Shown piece by piece: positions 8,274 through 16,618 of a DNA stretch of 64,000 nt. Positions within the stretch are counted from its first letter, which is position 1; every line of letters starts with the position of its first letter. The DNA comes from Achromobacter aloeverae. Lineage in GTDB: Bacteria; Pseudomonadota; Gammaproteobacteria; Burkholderiales; Burkholderiaceae_B. Made by a program: the position numbers and the translations under genes. Under the pieces are notes generated by a model that searched no databases, was not told the DNA's origin, and saw nothing but the letters and a program-made list of their open reading frames with translations. The stretch covers positions 124,001 to 188,000 of the forward strand of contig NZ_PYAL01000009.1 in assembly GCF_004121055.1 (NCBI RefSeq), read 5' to 3'.

Positions 8274-9344
8274 ATGCGCTATTCCGACTTCGACCGACGT
8301 CTCGCCGCCCTCGGCGCCCAGCCCGTTCATCGTGGCCGGGTCGTGCGCGTCTGGTTGCAGGGACTGGCTATCGATACCGGTACGCGACGGCGGCTTTCCC
8401 AGGACTTTCTGCCCCTGGCGCTGCGCGAGGCCGTGCCTGCCTTGACGGCGGCGCTGGACGGCCTGGCCCGCATCCGCTCGGAACATGCCGGCAATGACGG
8501 TACGCGCCTGCTGGTCGAGCTTGCCGATGGGCAGATGGTGGAAAGCGTGCTTTTGCCGCGTGACGGCCTCTGTGTCTCCACCCAGGTCGGCTGCGCGGTC
8601 GGTTGCCGCTTTTGCATGACCGGCAAGAGCGGCCTGATCCGCCAGGTTTCCAGCATGGAAATCCTGGCACAGGTGGTGCTGGCGCGGCGCCTGCGTCCGG
8701 TGAAGAAAGTCGTCTTCATGGGCATGGGGGAACCGGCGCACAATCTTGATAATGTGCTCGAGGCCATCGACCTGCTCGGCACCGAAGGCAATATCGGCCA
8801 CAAGAATCTCGTGTTCTCCACCGTGGGCGACCCGCGGGTGTTCGAAGCCCTGCCGCGCCAGCGTGTCAAGCCCGCGCTGGCGTTGTCGCTGCACACGACC
8901 AGGGCCGAGCTGCGCGAACATTTGCTGCCGCGCGCGTCGAGAATCACGCCGGAACAATTGATTGAACTCGGCGAAGAATACGCCCGCGATACCAACTACC
9001 CGATCCAGTATCAATGGACGCTGCTCAAGGGCATCAACGACGGCAAGGACGAGCTAGATGCCGTCGCGCGCCTGCTCAAGGGCAGATACGGCGTCCTCAA
9101 CATCATCCCCTTCAACAGCCTGGAAGGGGGTGACTACCAACGTCCCGAGCCCGAACGCATCCGCGAGATCGTCCAGTACCTGCACAGCCGTGGCGTGCTG
9201 ACCAAGGTCAGGAACAGCGCCGGCCAGGATGTGGACGGCGGCTGCGGCCAACTGCGCGCCCGTGCCATCGGCGCGGAACAGGTGGTTGAACTGCGCCGCA
9301 AGCGCACGGCAAGGCCGGACGTTGCTGGTACACGTGGTGCCTAA
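8274..9344 (+). CDS. RlmN-family radical SAM RNA methyltransferase (paralogue)
   Basis: Radical-SAM enzyme of the RlmN/Cfr family, which methylates C2 (or C8) of adenosine in 23S rRNA or tRNA. The iron-sulfur motif CxxxCxxC is at C107, C111 and C114 (GCAVGCRFCMTGKSG). Upstream is GLCVSTQVGC, and the C-terminal cysteine that becomes methylated in RlmN lies in DVDGGCGQL. MGMGEPAHNLDNV is another family hallmark. At 356 residues it is shorter than E. coli RlmN, mainly at the N-terminus. The usual rlmN of this group sits near ispG/hisS, so this isolated gene is probably a divergent paralogue whose exact target base is uncertain. No operon partners are visible. Confidence 0.88.
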   Translation: MRYSDFDRRLAALGAQPVHRGRVVRVWLQGLAIDTGTRRRLSQDFLPLALREAVPALTAALDGLARIRSEHAGNDGTRLLVELADGQMVESVLLPRDGLCVSTQVGCAVGCRFCMTGKSGLIRQVSSMEILAQVVLARRLRPVKKVVFMGMGEPAHNLDNVLEAIDLLGTEGNIGHKNLVFSTVGDPRVFEALPRQRVKPALALSLHTTRAELREHLLPRASRITPEQLIELGEEYARDTNYPIQYQWTLLKGINDGKDELDAVARLLKGRYGVLNIIPFNSLEGGDYQRPEPERIREIVQYLHSRGVLTKVRNSAGQDVDGGCGQLRARAIGAEQVVELRRKRTARPDVAGTRGA

Positions 9345-9444
9345 GGACATTAACCCGGCCTGTAGCCTTGCCAGGACAGTCGGCAGCAGCTAGCTCCAGC
9401 GCCATCCTTCGCCGAATCAGATGAGCCACGGCCCATGCTCGGGT

Positions 9445-9464
9445 TTGTAAGTCATAACTTGCAA
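9445..9464. promoter_or_regulatory. Operator-like palindrome upstream of hipBA
   Basis: TTGTAAGT-CATA-ACTTGCAA is an 8-bp inverted repeat with one mismatch, 22 bases before the antitoxin start. It is a reasonable binding site for the HipB-like repressor, since such pairs autoregulate. Confidence 0.45.
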
Positions 9465-9485
9465 ATCCGCCCTTATTCAACCAAA

Positions 9486-9758
9486 ATGTCAGTTATGGCT
9501 GACAAAATTCGTATCCTTAGCGACCTGGCTCCCCAAGTGAAAACTCAGCGGGAATCTGCTGGCCTTTCGAAGACCGAACTCGCGCAACGCGCAGGCAAAG
9601 TCCGGGAGGTCATCTATCGTCTCGAATCGGGCGAAGATGTGACGGTATCGTCCCTGCTGGCGGTGCTCGGGGGGATGGGTTTGGCGCTGCAGATCGTCAA
9701 GGCTGGCCTGCCCACTATGCAGGAAGTCGCCGCTCGCTTCGCCGAAGACGAGGAGTAA
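9486..9758 (+). CDS. HipB-like helix-turn-helix antitoxin
   Basis: Small cytoplasmic XRE-type DNA-binding protein, the antitoxin and repressor of the adjacent HipA kinase. The HTH is visible at about residues 15-70: LAPQVKTQRESAGLSKTELA, then GKVREVIYRLESGEDVTVSSL. The C-terminus is acidic (RFAEDEE). I take ATG 9486 (90 residues); ATG 9495, three codons later, is an alternative, and neither has a strong ribosome-binding site. The stop is six bases before the toxin start, so the two genes are coupled. Base composition is lower in G+C than the flanking genes, consistent with transfer. Confidence 0.85.
   Translation: MSVMADKIRILSDLAPQVKTQRESAGLSKTELAQRAGKVREVIYRLESGEDVTVSSLLAVLGGMGLALQIVKAGLPTMQEVAARFAEDEE
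9487..9504. promoter_or_regulatory. Second operator-like palindrome over the antitoxin start codon
   Basis: TGTCAG-TTATGG-CTGACA is a perfect 6-bp inverted repeat that overlaps the antitoxin ATG at 9486 and the in-frame ATG at 9495. Together with the palindrome 40 bases upstream it suggests cooperative repression. Confidence 0.42.
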
Positions 9759-9764
9759 GGCAGA

Positions 9765-10985
9765 ATGCTGCCCGAAAAGATTCCGGAGTTGCAGATCGCC
9801 ATCGGACGCGACGCCGACGCCGGGCAACTAATCAAACGCTCGAGATATGAGTTCCGCTACCTCGCGGCGCAACCCGAGCAATCCTCCGTCGCATTGCTAA
9901 TGCCGGCCAGCGCCCAACTCAGTTGGCAGGATGGCGACCTGTTTCCGGTCATGGACCAGAACCTTCCCGAGGGCGATCTCTGGCTTCGATTGCGAGCAGC
10001 CTTTCCGAAGCAGCCGCTCACTCCGATGCACTTGCTGGCCCTGATCGGTGACAACGGTATAGGTCGACTTGGCTATCGTTTGCCAGGCGGGCCTTCCGCG
10101 GCGCAAGCGCCGATCATGACCAAGGAAATGCTGCTGAACACGGTCTACACGCCAGAGGTGTTCGATGATTTGGTGCAGGCTTACCTCAGCACAGGGGCGG
10201 GAATCGCGGGGATGCAGCCCAAGATCATGATTCCGGATAGGCCTACGGTGCCGATTCCATCGTTGATCGTCAAGGCAGGGAGCCCCGCCTATCCGGGACT
10301 GGCTGCAAACGAATACCTATGCCTGACGGCAGCCAGACTCGCCGGCATCCTCACGCCAGAATTTGCGCTATCCCATGACGGGCAGATGCTCATACTGGAT
10401 CGCTTTGACTTGGTGCCAACCAAGGATGGTGGCGTCGAACGCTTGGGTTTTGAGGACATCGCCGCGTTGGCGGGCTTGCGCGTGCGCGACGTGCTGGCTG
10501 ACCGCAAGTATCAAGGAAGTTACGAGCGCGTAGCCGAGCTACTCAAGCAGTTGCAGTTGCCCCGAGTCAACCTGCACCGTTTCTTCGAGCAGGTGGCCTT
10601 CACCGTAATGGTCCGCAATGGCGACGGACACCTGAAGAACTATGGGGTCTTGTATCGATCGGCCGAGGACGCGTGGCTTGCACCCATGTTCGACGTCGTC
10701 ACTACGTCGATCTATCGCTACGCCCGATACGGTGGTGGCCCGGAACTGGAAGACCGGACGTTGGCGCTGAAGCTCTTCAAGGGGAAGCATCAAAAACGAA
10801 CCTACCCCACCAATGAGGAACTGCTGCTGTTTGGCAGCAAGGTATGCGAGGTCAGCAATCCCCACGAGGTTTTGCGGAGAATCACCGACGGCATGCGGGA
10901 GGCGATGCGGCAAGCCAGACAGGATGCACGTATCCCCGGGGAGTTACGCGCTGACATGGCGACGGCTTGGGGATGTGCCGGCTGA
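9765..10985 (+). CDS. HipA-family serine/threonine kinase toxin
   Basis: Type II toxin of the HipA class, a kinase that phosphorylates a translation target (glutamyl-tRNA synthetase in E. coli) and induces dormancy. The N-terminal domain covers about residues 1-110. The kinase fold shows a glycine-rich loop (GAGIAGMQPK, about 148-157), SLIVKAG with ANEYLCLTAARLAGI, the catalytic loop RNGDGHLKN with aspartate D287, and the metal-binding PMFDVVTT. All key residues appear intact, so the toxin should be active. It follows the HTH antitoxin by six bases and converges with the transporter gene downstream. The target of this subtype is not known. Confidence 0.9.
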   Translation: MLPEKIPELQIAIGRDADAGQLIKRSRYEFRYLAAQPEQSSVALLMPASAQLSWQDGDLFPVMDQNLPEGDLWLRLRAAFPKQPLTPMHLLALIGDNGIGRLGYRLPGGPSAAQAPIMTKEMLLNTVYTPEVFDDLVQAYLSTGAGIAGMQPKIMIPDRPTVPIPSLIVKAGSPAYPGLAANEYLCLTAARLAGILTPEFALSHDGQMLILDRFDLVPTKDGGVERLGFEDIAALAGLRVRDVLADRKYQGSYERVAELLKQLQLPRVNLHRFFEQVAFTVMVRNGDGHLKNYGVLYRSAEDAWLAPMFDVVTTSIYRYARYGGGPELEDRTLALKLFKGKHQKRTYPTNEELLLFGSKVCEVSNPHEVLRRITDGMREAMRQARQDARIPGELRADMATAWGCAG

Positions 10986-10994
10986 CTCCCGCAA

Positions 10995-11975
10995 CTACCT
11001 TCCGGCCAAGGCCCGGTCTTTCCTGGATTTCGTGCTGTCGGTCGCGGAGTAAGCCGCACGCCGATGCGCCGCCAGGCAGGTTACGACGCTACCCGCCACC
11101 AGCACGAAGGCGGCCGACTCGCTCCACAGGGGCAGGCGGCTCTCCCACGTCAAGCCGTAGATCAGGGCGAATAGCGTCTCGAAGAGGATCATCTGTCCAA
11201 CCAGGGTAAGAGGCAGCAGACGACTCATCCGGTTCCAGCACGCGTTACCCAGGATAGAGGCGAAGAGGGCGACCGCCATGGCCACCGCGACCAGCCTTGC
11301 CCACGCCGGCAGGGAGTGCGGTGCGTGGTCCACGACGAAGGCCACTGGAAGTAGCGCGATCGACAGCAACCCGGTCACCATGCCGGTAACCAGGTTCCAG
11401 TCATGGGTGGAGACCTGCGGCAGTTTCACCAGCCATCGGCTATTGGCGACGGCGAACCATGTCCATGAAACGAGCGCCCCAAGCGCACAAAGCAAGCCCG
11501 TGATCGTCCGGCCGACATCCCCGACGCTCGGGGTGCTGACGGCCTGCCATCCGATGCAGATGGCGCCGCCGGCGCACAGTCCCAGCGAGAGCTTGAGCCG
11601 GGACAGCGGGACGGCGTGTTTTTCGCGGCTGCCGATGATGGTCACGGCGACAGGCAGGAAGCCGATGACCAGGGACGTCATGGCAATGCCGGCGAACTTC
11701 ACCGCTGACGCAAGAAAGACGTAGTAGAGAATGTTTCCGACGAACGAGAGCTGGGCGACGACGACGATGTCCCGCTTTCGAAAGGTCGCTTGGACGCGAT
11801 GCCAGCGACGTATCGCCAGCACCGCCGCGATCAGGCCGAAGCCGAGATAGCGTCCGACGGTAAGAAATAGCGGATTGAAGTCGCGGACGAGTTCAGGAGC
11901 AAGGAACACGAATCCCCATAACGCTCCAGCGCCCGCACCGTACATCGTTCCGGCTGCGATTCTGGAATTTGTCAA
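10995..11975 (-). CDS. EamA/DMT-family inner-membrane transporter
   Basis: Integral membrane exporter of the drug/metabolite transporter superfamily. About ten hydrophobic segments are visible, arranged as two EamA repeats (GAGALWGFVFLAPELV at the first; GLLCALGALVSWTWFAVANS opening the second). The start is probably TTG 11975, since GGAGG lies seven bases upstream; the longer frame starting at 11999 would place that ribosome-binding site inside the gene. It lies 60 bases after an AraC regulator on the same strand, so the two are likely cotranscribed. The substrate is unknown. Confidence 0.87.
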   Translation of the reverse strand: MTNSRIAAGTMYGAGAGALWGFVFLAPELVRDFNPLFLTVGRYLGFGLIAAVLAIRRWHRVQATFRKRDIVVVAQLSFVGNILYYVFLASAVKFAGIAMTSLVIGFLPVAVTIIGSREKHAVPLSRLKLSLGLCAGGAICIGWQAVSTPSVGDVGRTITGLLCALGALVSWTWFAVANSRWLVKLPQVSTHDWNLVTGMVTGLLSIALLPVAFVVDHAPHSLPAWARLVAVAMAVALFASILGNACWNRMSRLLPLTLVGQMILFETLFALIYGLTWESRLPLWSESAAFVLVAGSVVTCLAAHRRAAYSATDSTKSRKDRALAGR

Positions 11976-12035
11976 AACGTGGCCTCCGATTGTCCGCAAG
12001 GATACTGCGCGGAAAAAATCGGCGTTTGACCAGAG

Positions 12036-12806
12036 CTATTGTTTATTTGACCGAAGCTCTTGCTGAAGCTTTCGATATTCCGCCGGCGTGAAATTCGTGG
12101 CCTGCCGGAAGGCGCGCGTGAGCGCACTTTGGTCGGAGAATCCGGCCATGCCGGCAATCTCGGCGATGGACATCGATGTGGAGGACAGCCCATGACGCAC
12201 GGCCTGCATGCGCTGTTCAGCCAGCCAGGCGTGGGGCGTGCAGTCGAACGCATTTCGAAAGAGGACGTACAGGCGACTTTCGCTCACGCCCACGATGGCC
12301 GCCATTTCGTCGACGGTCCAGGCCCGTCCTGGACGGGACTTCAGCTTTTCCAGCAAGCCGCTCAAGCGGGACTTCGGCCCCGTGACCGGGGTTTCCATGG
12401 CGCCGAGAAAAAGAGAGAGCCAGTGCGTCGAGCGCGCCTCATCGCCACCGCCATCGAGCGCCAGCGCCATGTATTGAACCAGGTGCTCCGCCGCCGGCGT
12501 CACGGCGAAGAAGCGATTCCTCGATAGCCGTTCCACGGACGCCGAATCCAGCGCCCCGGTCGAGACATCCACCACGAGAAAGCGGTTCTTCGCCCCGCTG
12601 GATTGGGCATGACCCGTGTTTCTCGGGACGAAGGCTCCCACCCCCTGGGTCAACCGACCGCCACGGCCTCCCACCTCGATTTCCATGCCGCCGTATACGG
12701 GCAGCACCAACTGCTCGAAATCATGAGCATGCAGCGCCCCGGCCGCGCCGTAGCTGCGTACGGCGAGCGAAATTGGGCGAGGGGTGCCAGGGCCGCTTGT
12801 AATCAC
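12036..12806 (-). CDS. AraC-family transcriptional regulator
   Basis: Regulator with an N-terminal cupin-like sensor (about residues 20-90; HAHDFEQLVLPVYGGMEIEV) and a C-terminal double helix-turn-helix (about 155-250; WTVDEMAAIVGVSESRLYVLF and IAEIAGMAGFSDQSALTRAF). The predicted start is GTG. It precedes the DMT transporter on the same strand by 60 bases and most likely controls it, in the common arrangement of an AraC sensor with an efflux gene. Length of 256 residues is normal. Confidence 0.9.
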   Translation of the reverse strand: MITSGPGTPRPISLAVRSYGAAGALHAHDFEQLVLPVYGGMEIEVGGRGGRLTQGVGAFVPRNTGHAQSSGAKNRFLVVDVSTGALDSASVERLSRNRFFAVTPAAEHLVQYMALALDGGGDEARSTHWLSLFLGAMETPVTGPKSRLSGLLEKLKSRPGRAWTVDEMAAIVGVSESRLYVLFRNAFDCTPHAWLAEQRMQAVRHGLSSTSMSIAEIAGMAGFSDQSALTRAFRQATNFTPAEYRKLQQELRSNKQ

Positions 12807-12893
12807 GTGCCCGATTCTACACTTGGGCGGTGCGGCCCCAGGCGATGCTTTCGAGGCGGTGGGGAATGGGCGTTGACCGTACCTCTCCCATGT

Positions 12894-14852
12894 TCATGCA
12901 GCCAAAGCCGCGGGCGCTGCCCCGGTCCGGAAGGCGCTTACCGCGCCGACCAGTTGGTGCGCCTGTTCCTGCTGGGCGTTCGAGGCCGCGGCGGCTTGTT
13001 CCACCAGGGCGGCATTGTGCTGCGTCACTTCATCCATTTGCGCCACGGCGTGGTTGATCTGGTCGATGCCGCCCGCCTGCTCCTCGGACGCCGCGGAAAT
13101 CTCGCCCATGATGTCGGTCACCCGCTGTACCGAGGCCACGATTTCCCGCATGGTGATGCCCGTCTGCTCGACCTGCTGCGCGCCCATGTTCACCTTTTCC
13201 ACCGAGCTTTCGATCAGCGCCTTGATTTCCCTGGCGGCGACGGCGCTGCGCTGGGCCAGCGTGCGCACCTCGCCCGCCACCACGGCGAATCCCTTGCCCA
13301 GTTCGCCCGCCCGGGCGGCTTCCACCGCCGCGTTCAAGGCGAGAATATTGGTCTGGAACGCAATACCGTCGATCACCGACACGATTTCGGCAATTTTGTC
13401 CGAACTGGCCGAGATGGCCTGCATGGTGCCGACGACATCGGCCACCGCCGCGCCGCCGCGCACCGCGACTGCCGAGGCGGTCGCCGCCAATCGATTGGCT
13501 TGGCGCGCATTGTCGGCATTCTGCTTGACGGTCGATGCCAGTTCCTCCATCGACGCCGCCGTCTCTTCCAGCGACGCCGCCTGCTGCTCGGTCCGCGAGG
13601 AGAGGTCGGTATTGCCCGCGGCAATCTGCTGCGACGAAATGGCAATGGCGTCCGCGCCGCTGCGTACTTGCGCGACGATGCCGCTCAAGTTCTCGTTCAT
13701 GGTCCGCATGGCGTTGAGCAGGGCGCCGATCTCGTCCTTGCCGCCTGTTGGGATGCGGCCCGTCAGGTCGCCCGCCGCGATCCGGTTGGCGACGGACTGC
13801 GCCGCCTCGACCGGCAGGGTAATGGCGCGGACGACGATGATCCCCAGCACGATACCCAGTAGGACCAGCAACAGGCAGCCGCCCAGCAAGGCTGCCTGGC
13901 TTATAAGGATGTCCGAGCGCTCCGCCTGCAACTGCGCCTGCACCTGACCCGCGGCCTTGTCGGCCAAGGCATACGTCGCATCGATGGTGGCGGTGAGGGT
14001 TTGCAGATACTGGCTGGCTGGATAGGCCAGGCGCTGCGCGTCGACGATTTCCCGCTCGGCCAGCGCCAACGTGCTCTTGATCCTGTCGCCGACCAGTCCA
14101 AGATCCTGGTCCAACGCCGCCCGTAGCCCGGGGGCCGCGTCGAAGGCCTTGCCATAAACGATCCGCATATCGTGCAGCCCCGCCTCGGTACGGGAGGCCA
14201 GCGACGCCAGACGGGTGCGATCCGCGGGACTGGCATCTTGCCGGGTCAATGCCACGACGCCATAGACCCGCATCTGGCCCATGAACTCGGTCAAGCGCGG
14301 CAGGTTCACCAGCGACGCGGTGATCGCGAAGTAGTTGGCCGGCACGGACTCCAGCGTCAGCCCGAAATGGTCCAGGATGCGATCATGCAATTCGAGCGCT
14401 TGCGCGATCAGGGCGATGTGCCGGGCCACGCTTTCGTCGCTGCTGATGCGCTTGGCGGCGATGTCCGCGGCCAGCGCCTGCCAGTGCCCGTTGAGCCGGG
14501 CGTAGTCTTCACGCAAGCGCTCGCTTCCGCCAGGCCCCCGGACAAAGGCGTCGATGCGCCGCGCGATCTGGTCTGCCTGGCCTTGCAGGGCAGTGCGTTT
14601 CTGTTCAGCCGAAGCATCGCCCCTGGCATTGAGCGCCAGCGACGACGCCGCCCGATGTTGTTGCGCCAGGCGCATCAGATTGAGCAGGTCCTGGGAAGGA
14701 CCCAGGCCGCTCAGTTCGGTATCGATGCGGGAAATTTGCTGGTAGGCAGTGTTTACATGCAGGGCCAGCAGGAATCCGCAAACGGTGATCGCCACCCCGC
14801 CGAGCACCAGGAATTTCCGGGACAGACGCAGATTGGAAATAAATCTGATCAT
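12894..14852 (-). CDS. Methyl-accepting chemotaxis protein
   Basis: Inner-membrane chemoreceptor. A first membrane helix ([20 protein letters not shown]) is followed by a large periplasmic helical sensor of about 290 residues. The second helix ([20 protein letters not shown]) leads into a HAMP domain ([20 protein letters not shown]) and the signalling hairpin with the conserved tip ([20 protein letters not shown]). There is no C-terminal NWETF-type tether; the tail is alanine-rich. I start at ATG 14852, just before the first membrane helix; the frame is open much further upstream but without sense. The sensor is longer than in classical Tar-like receptors, and the ligand is unknown. It is divergent from the LuxR gene. 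Confidence 0.94.
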   Translation of the reverse strand: MIRFISNLRLSRKFLVLGGVAITVCGFLLALHVNTAYQQISRIDTELSGLGPSQDLLNLMRLAQQHRAASSLALNARGDASAEQKRTALQGQADQIARRIDAFVRGPGGSERLREDYARLNGHWQALAADIAAKRISSDESVARHIALIAQALELHDRILDHFGLTLESVPANYFAITASLVNLPRLTEFMGQMRVYGVVALTRQDASPADRTRLASLASRTEAGLHDMRIVYGKAFDAAPGLRAALDQDLGLVGDRIKSTLALAEREIVDAQRLAYPASQYLQTLTATIDATYALADKAAGQVQAQLQAERSDILISQAALLGGCLLLVLLGIVLGIIVVRAITLPVEAAQSVANRIAAGDLTGRIPTGGKDEIGALLNAMRTMNENLSGIVAQVRSGADAIAISSQQIAAGNTDLSSRTEQQAASLEETAASMEELASTVKQNADNARQANRLAATASAVAVRGGAAVADVVGTMQAISASSDKIAEIVSVIDGIAFQTNILALNAAVEAARAGELGKGFAVVAGEVRTLAQRSAVAAREIKALIESSVEKVNMGAQQVEQTGITMREIVASVQRVTDIMGEISAASEEQAGGIDQINHAVAQMDEVTQHNAALVEQAAAASNAQQEQAHQLVGAVSAFRTGAAPAALAA

Positions 14853-15159
14853 GGCGGCGAAGTATGTCAAATAGTTACAATGGTTTTGATCATACCTGCG
14901 CTGAATTCGGCGGCAATACGTCGATTCACGTATTCGACGATGGGTCGACGCACCGCGCGGTCCGCCTCGGTGTCTCAACCATGCGCCGTGCGGCCGCTCG
15001 ATATCAGACCCGATTCCCCCGCGCAACACCATGATGTTGTTAGGCAACAATCCCATGAAATCGGCCGCGCGGGTCGGGCGGTGCTCTACATTTCTCCATA
15101 GTCATCAATAAGAAAACGCCAAGGCGGCGTTCAAAAAAGAGCAAGCGGGGGAAAGGCTG
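14853..15159. other. Intergenic region between divergent MCP and LuxR genes
   Basis: No gene is supported here. The stretch near the MCP start is A+T richer and probably carries its promoter. A dyad, CGTCGA-TTCACGTAT-TCGACG, lies at 14919-14939 and could bind a regulator such as the adjacent LuxR protein. Confidence 0.4.
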
Positions 15160-16344
15160 ATGGATATGGCGGTCAAGGAACTGGCGCGCTTCGGGCAGCT
15201 TGTCGACCTGATCTATGAAGGGGCGACAGCGCCCGATCGCTGGACCCGGGACATCCTCCCTTCGGTCGCGGAATACCTTGGCGCGCCCAGTTGCATCATG
15301 TACTCGTGGCTGCATACGCCGCAGCAGGGTGGCTATTTCTTCCTGCATGGCATCGAGCAGGAACTCGTGGACCTGTACGTGCAGAAGTACTACGACGCCG
15401 ACGTCTGGAAGATCGCGATGGCGGCGAAGAATCTCTATTCGACAGGCGTCATCGTGAGCGGCGACGATATCGTGCCGCGCAAGCAGTTGCTCGAATCGGT
15501 GTTCTACAAGGAATGCCTGTCGCACAACCGGAACATGGTGCAACTGCTGACCGGCATCGTATTTGGAAGCGAGTCCGCGACATCGCTGCCGACCACGTGC
15601 TCGTTTTTCCGGGGTTCCCACCATCCGGATTTCACCGAGATGGATCGGACGCGGCTGCGCCTGCTGCTACCCCACCTGTCGCGCTCGCTCGGCGTCATGC
15701 AGCGCCTGCGTTCGACCGAGTTGACGCTGGCCACCAGCCTCGCCGCGCTGGACCGCTTGCCGTCCGGCGTCTTGCTGCTGGATCGACTGGGGTATGTGGC
15801 CTTCGCCAATCGCGCGGCCTCGGCCATGCTGGAGGCTGGCGACGGACTGTACCTGCGCAAGGCTGCCCACGCGGCTGAACACAAGGAGTTGGCGGGGCAC
15901 ACGCTATCGACGAGCCTGACAATCAGGACCGCCATCGATGCCACGTTGAGCGTGGATCCCTACGCCGCGCAGCATTTTTCAAAATCGATCGTCATTCCTC
16001 GCGCGGCGCGTCCCGGCAGCTACGCGCTGCAGTTTTCCGCGTTGGGTTCGCACAACGAATTCGGGGGCGATGGCGGCGCATACGCCGCCATCATTTTCAT
16101 TGCCGACGGTTCCGATCCGGCGCCGATCAACACCGGCGCCTTGCGGGAGAGCTACGGCTTGACCGCGATGGAGGCGCGCGTGGCGGCAACCCTGGTCGAG
16201 CGCGCCTCGGCCAAGGATGTGGCTGCCGCGCTCGGCGTCAGTCCGAACACCGTACGGACGCATATCAAGAGCATCTACGCCAAGCTCGGCGTCGATACCC
16301 GGACCCGCTTCGTGAAACTGATGCTGGGCATTTCCAAGCCATAG
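15160..16344 (+). CDS. LuxR-family transcriptional regulator
   Basis: Cytoplasmic regulator of 394 residues with an unassigned N-terminal sensor, a PAS-like stretch in the middle (about 195-225, LPSGVLLLDRLGYVAFANRA) and a C-terminal LuxR helix-turn-helix (about 325-385: LTAMEARVAATLVERASAKD, then LGVSPNTVRTHIKSIYAKLG). There is no REC or autoinducer-binding domain. The start is supported by GGGGGAAAGG a few bases upstream. It is followed by the type I secretion/adhesin operon on the same strand with 274 bases between, so control of adhesin synthesis is a plausible role. Confidence 0.92.
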   Translation: MDMAVKELARFGQLVDLIYEGATAPDRWTRDILPSVAEYLGAPSCIMYSWLHTPQQGGYFFLHGIEQELVDLYVQKYYDADVWKIAMAAKNLYSTGVIVSGDDIVPRKQLLESVFYKECLSHNRNMVQLLTGIVFGSESATSLPTTCSFFRGSHHPDFTEMDRTRLRLLLPHLSRSLGVMQRLRSTELTLATSLAALDRLPSGVLLLDRLGYVAFANRAASAMLEAGDGLYLRKAAHAAEHKELAGHTLSTSLTIRTAIDATLSVDPYAAQHFSKSIVIPRAARPGSYALQFSALGSHNEFGGDGGAYAAIIFIADGSDPAPINTGALRESYGLTAMEARVAATLVERASAKDVAAALGVSPNTVRTHIKSIYAKLGVDTRTRFVKLMLGISKP

Positions 16345-16402
16345 CGCATAGCGCGTGGATCTTCTGTTCCGCGTCGAATTTCCTATTCCATTTCCTGGCG
16401 AT

Positions 16403-16442
16403 TGTCCATCCCCTATTTGTGGGGAGATTTTGATGATGGACA
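16403..16442. repeat. Nested inverted repeat between LuxR gene and adhesin operon
   Basis: Outer arms TGTCCATC (16403-16410) and GATGGACA (16435-16442) pair perfectly. Inside, CCCC (16410-16413) can pair with GGGG (16421-16424). There is no T tract, so a regulator site or mRNA hairpin is more likely than a terminator. Confidence 0.4.
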
Positions 16443-16527
16443 GTTCTAGCATTCGCGCATTCGGGTTCCGTTCAGCTCGGCGTTCGCTGTTTTGTATCTA
16501 GATATACCAGTGCCTGAGTTTTCGCCT

Positions 16528-16567
16528 CGAATAGTTACATTTGGATGTATTGAATATCGAATAGTTA
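16528..16567 (+). promoter_or_regulatory. Direct repeats upstream of the adhesin gene
   Basis: CGAATAGTTA occurs at 16528-16537 and again at 16558-16567. The starts are exactly 30 bases apart, close to three helical turns, in an A+T-rich stretch that ends 51 bases before the adhesin start. This looks like a pair of activator or repressor sites. Confidence 0.45.
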
Positions 16568-16618
16568 ATGCATTCGTCATTATTTGACGATCGTGAATTC
16601 TCTACCAAGGGCTCAAAC

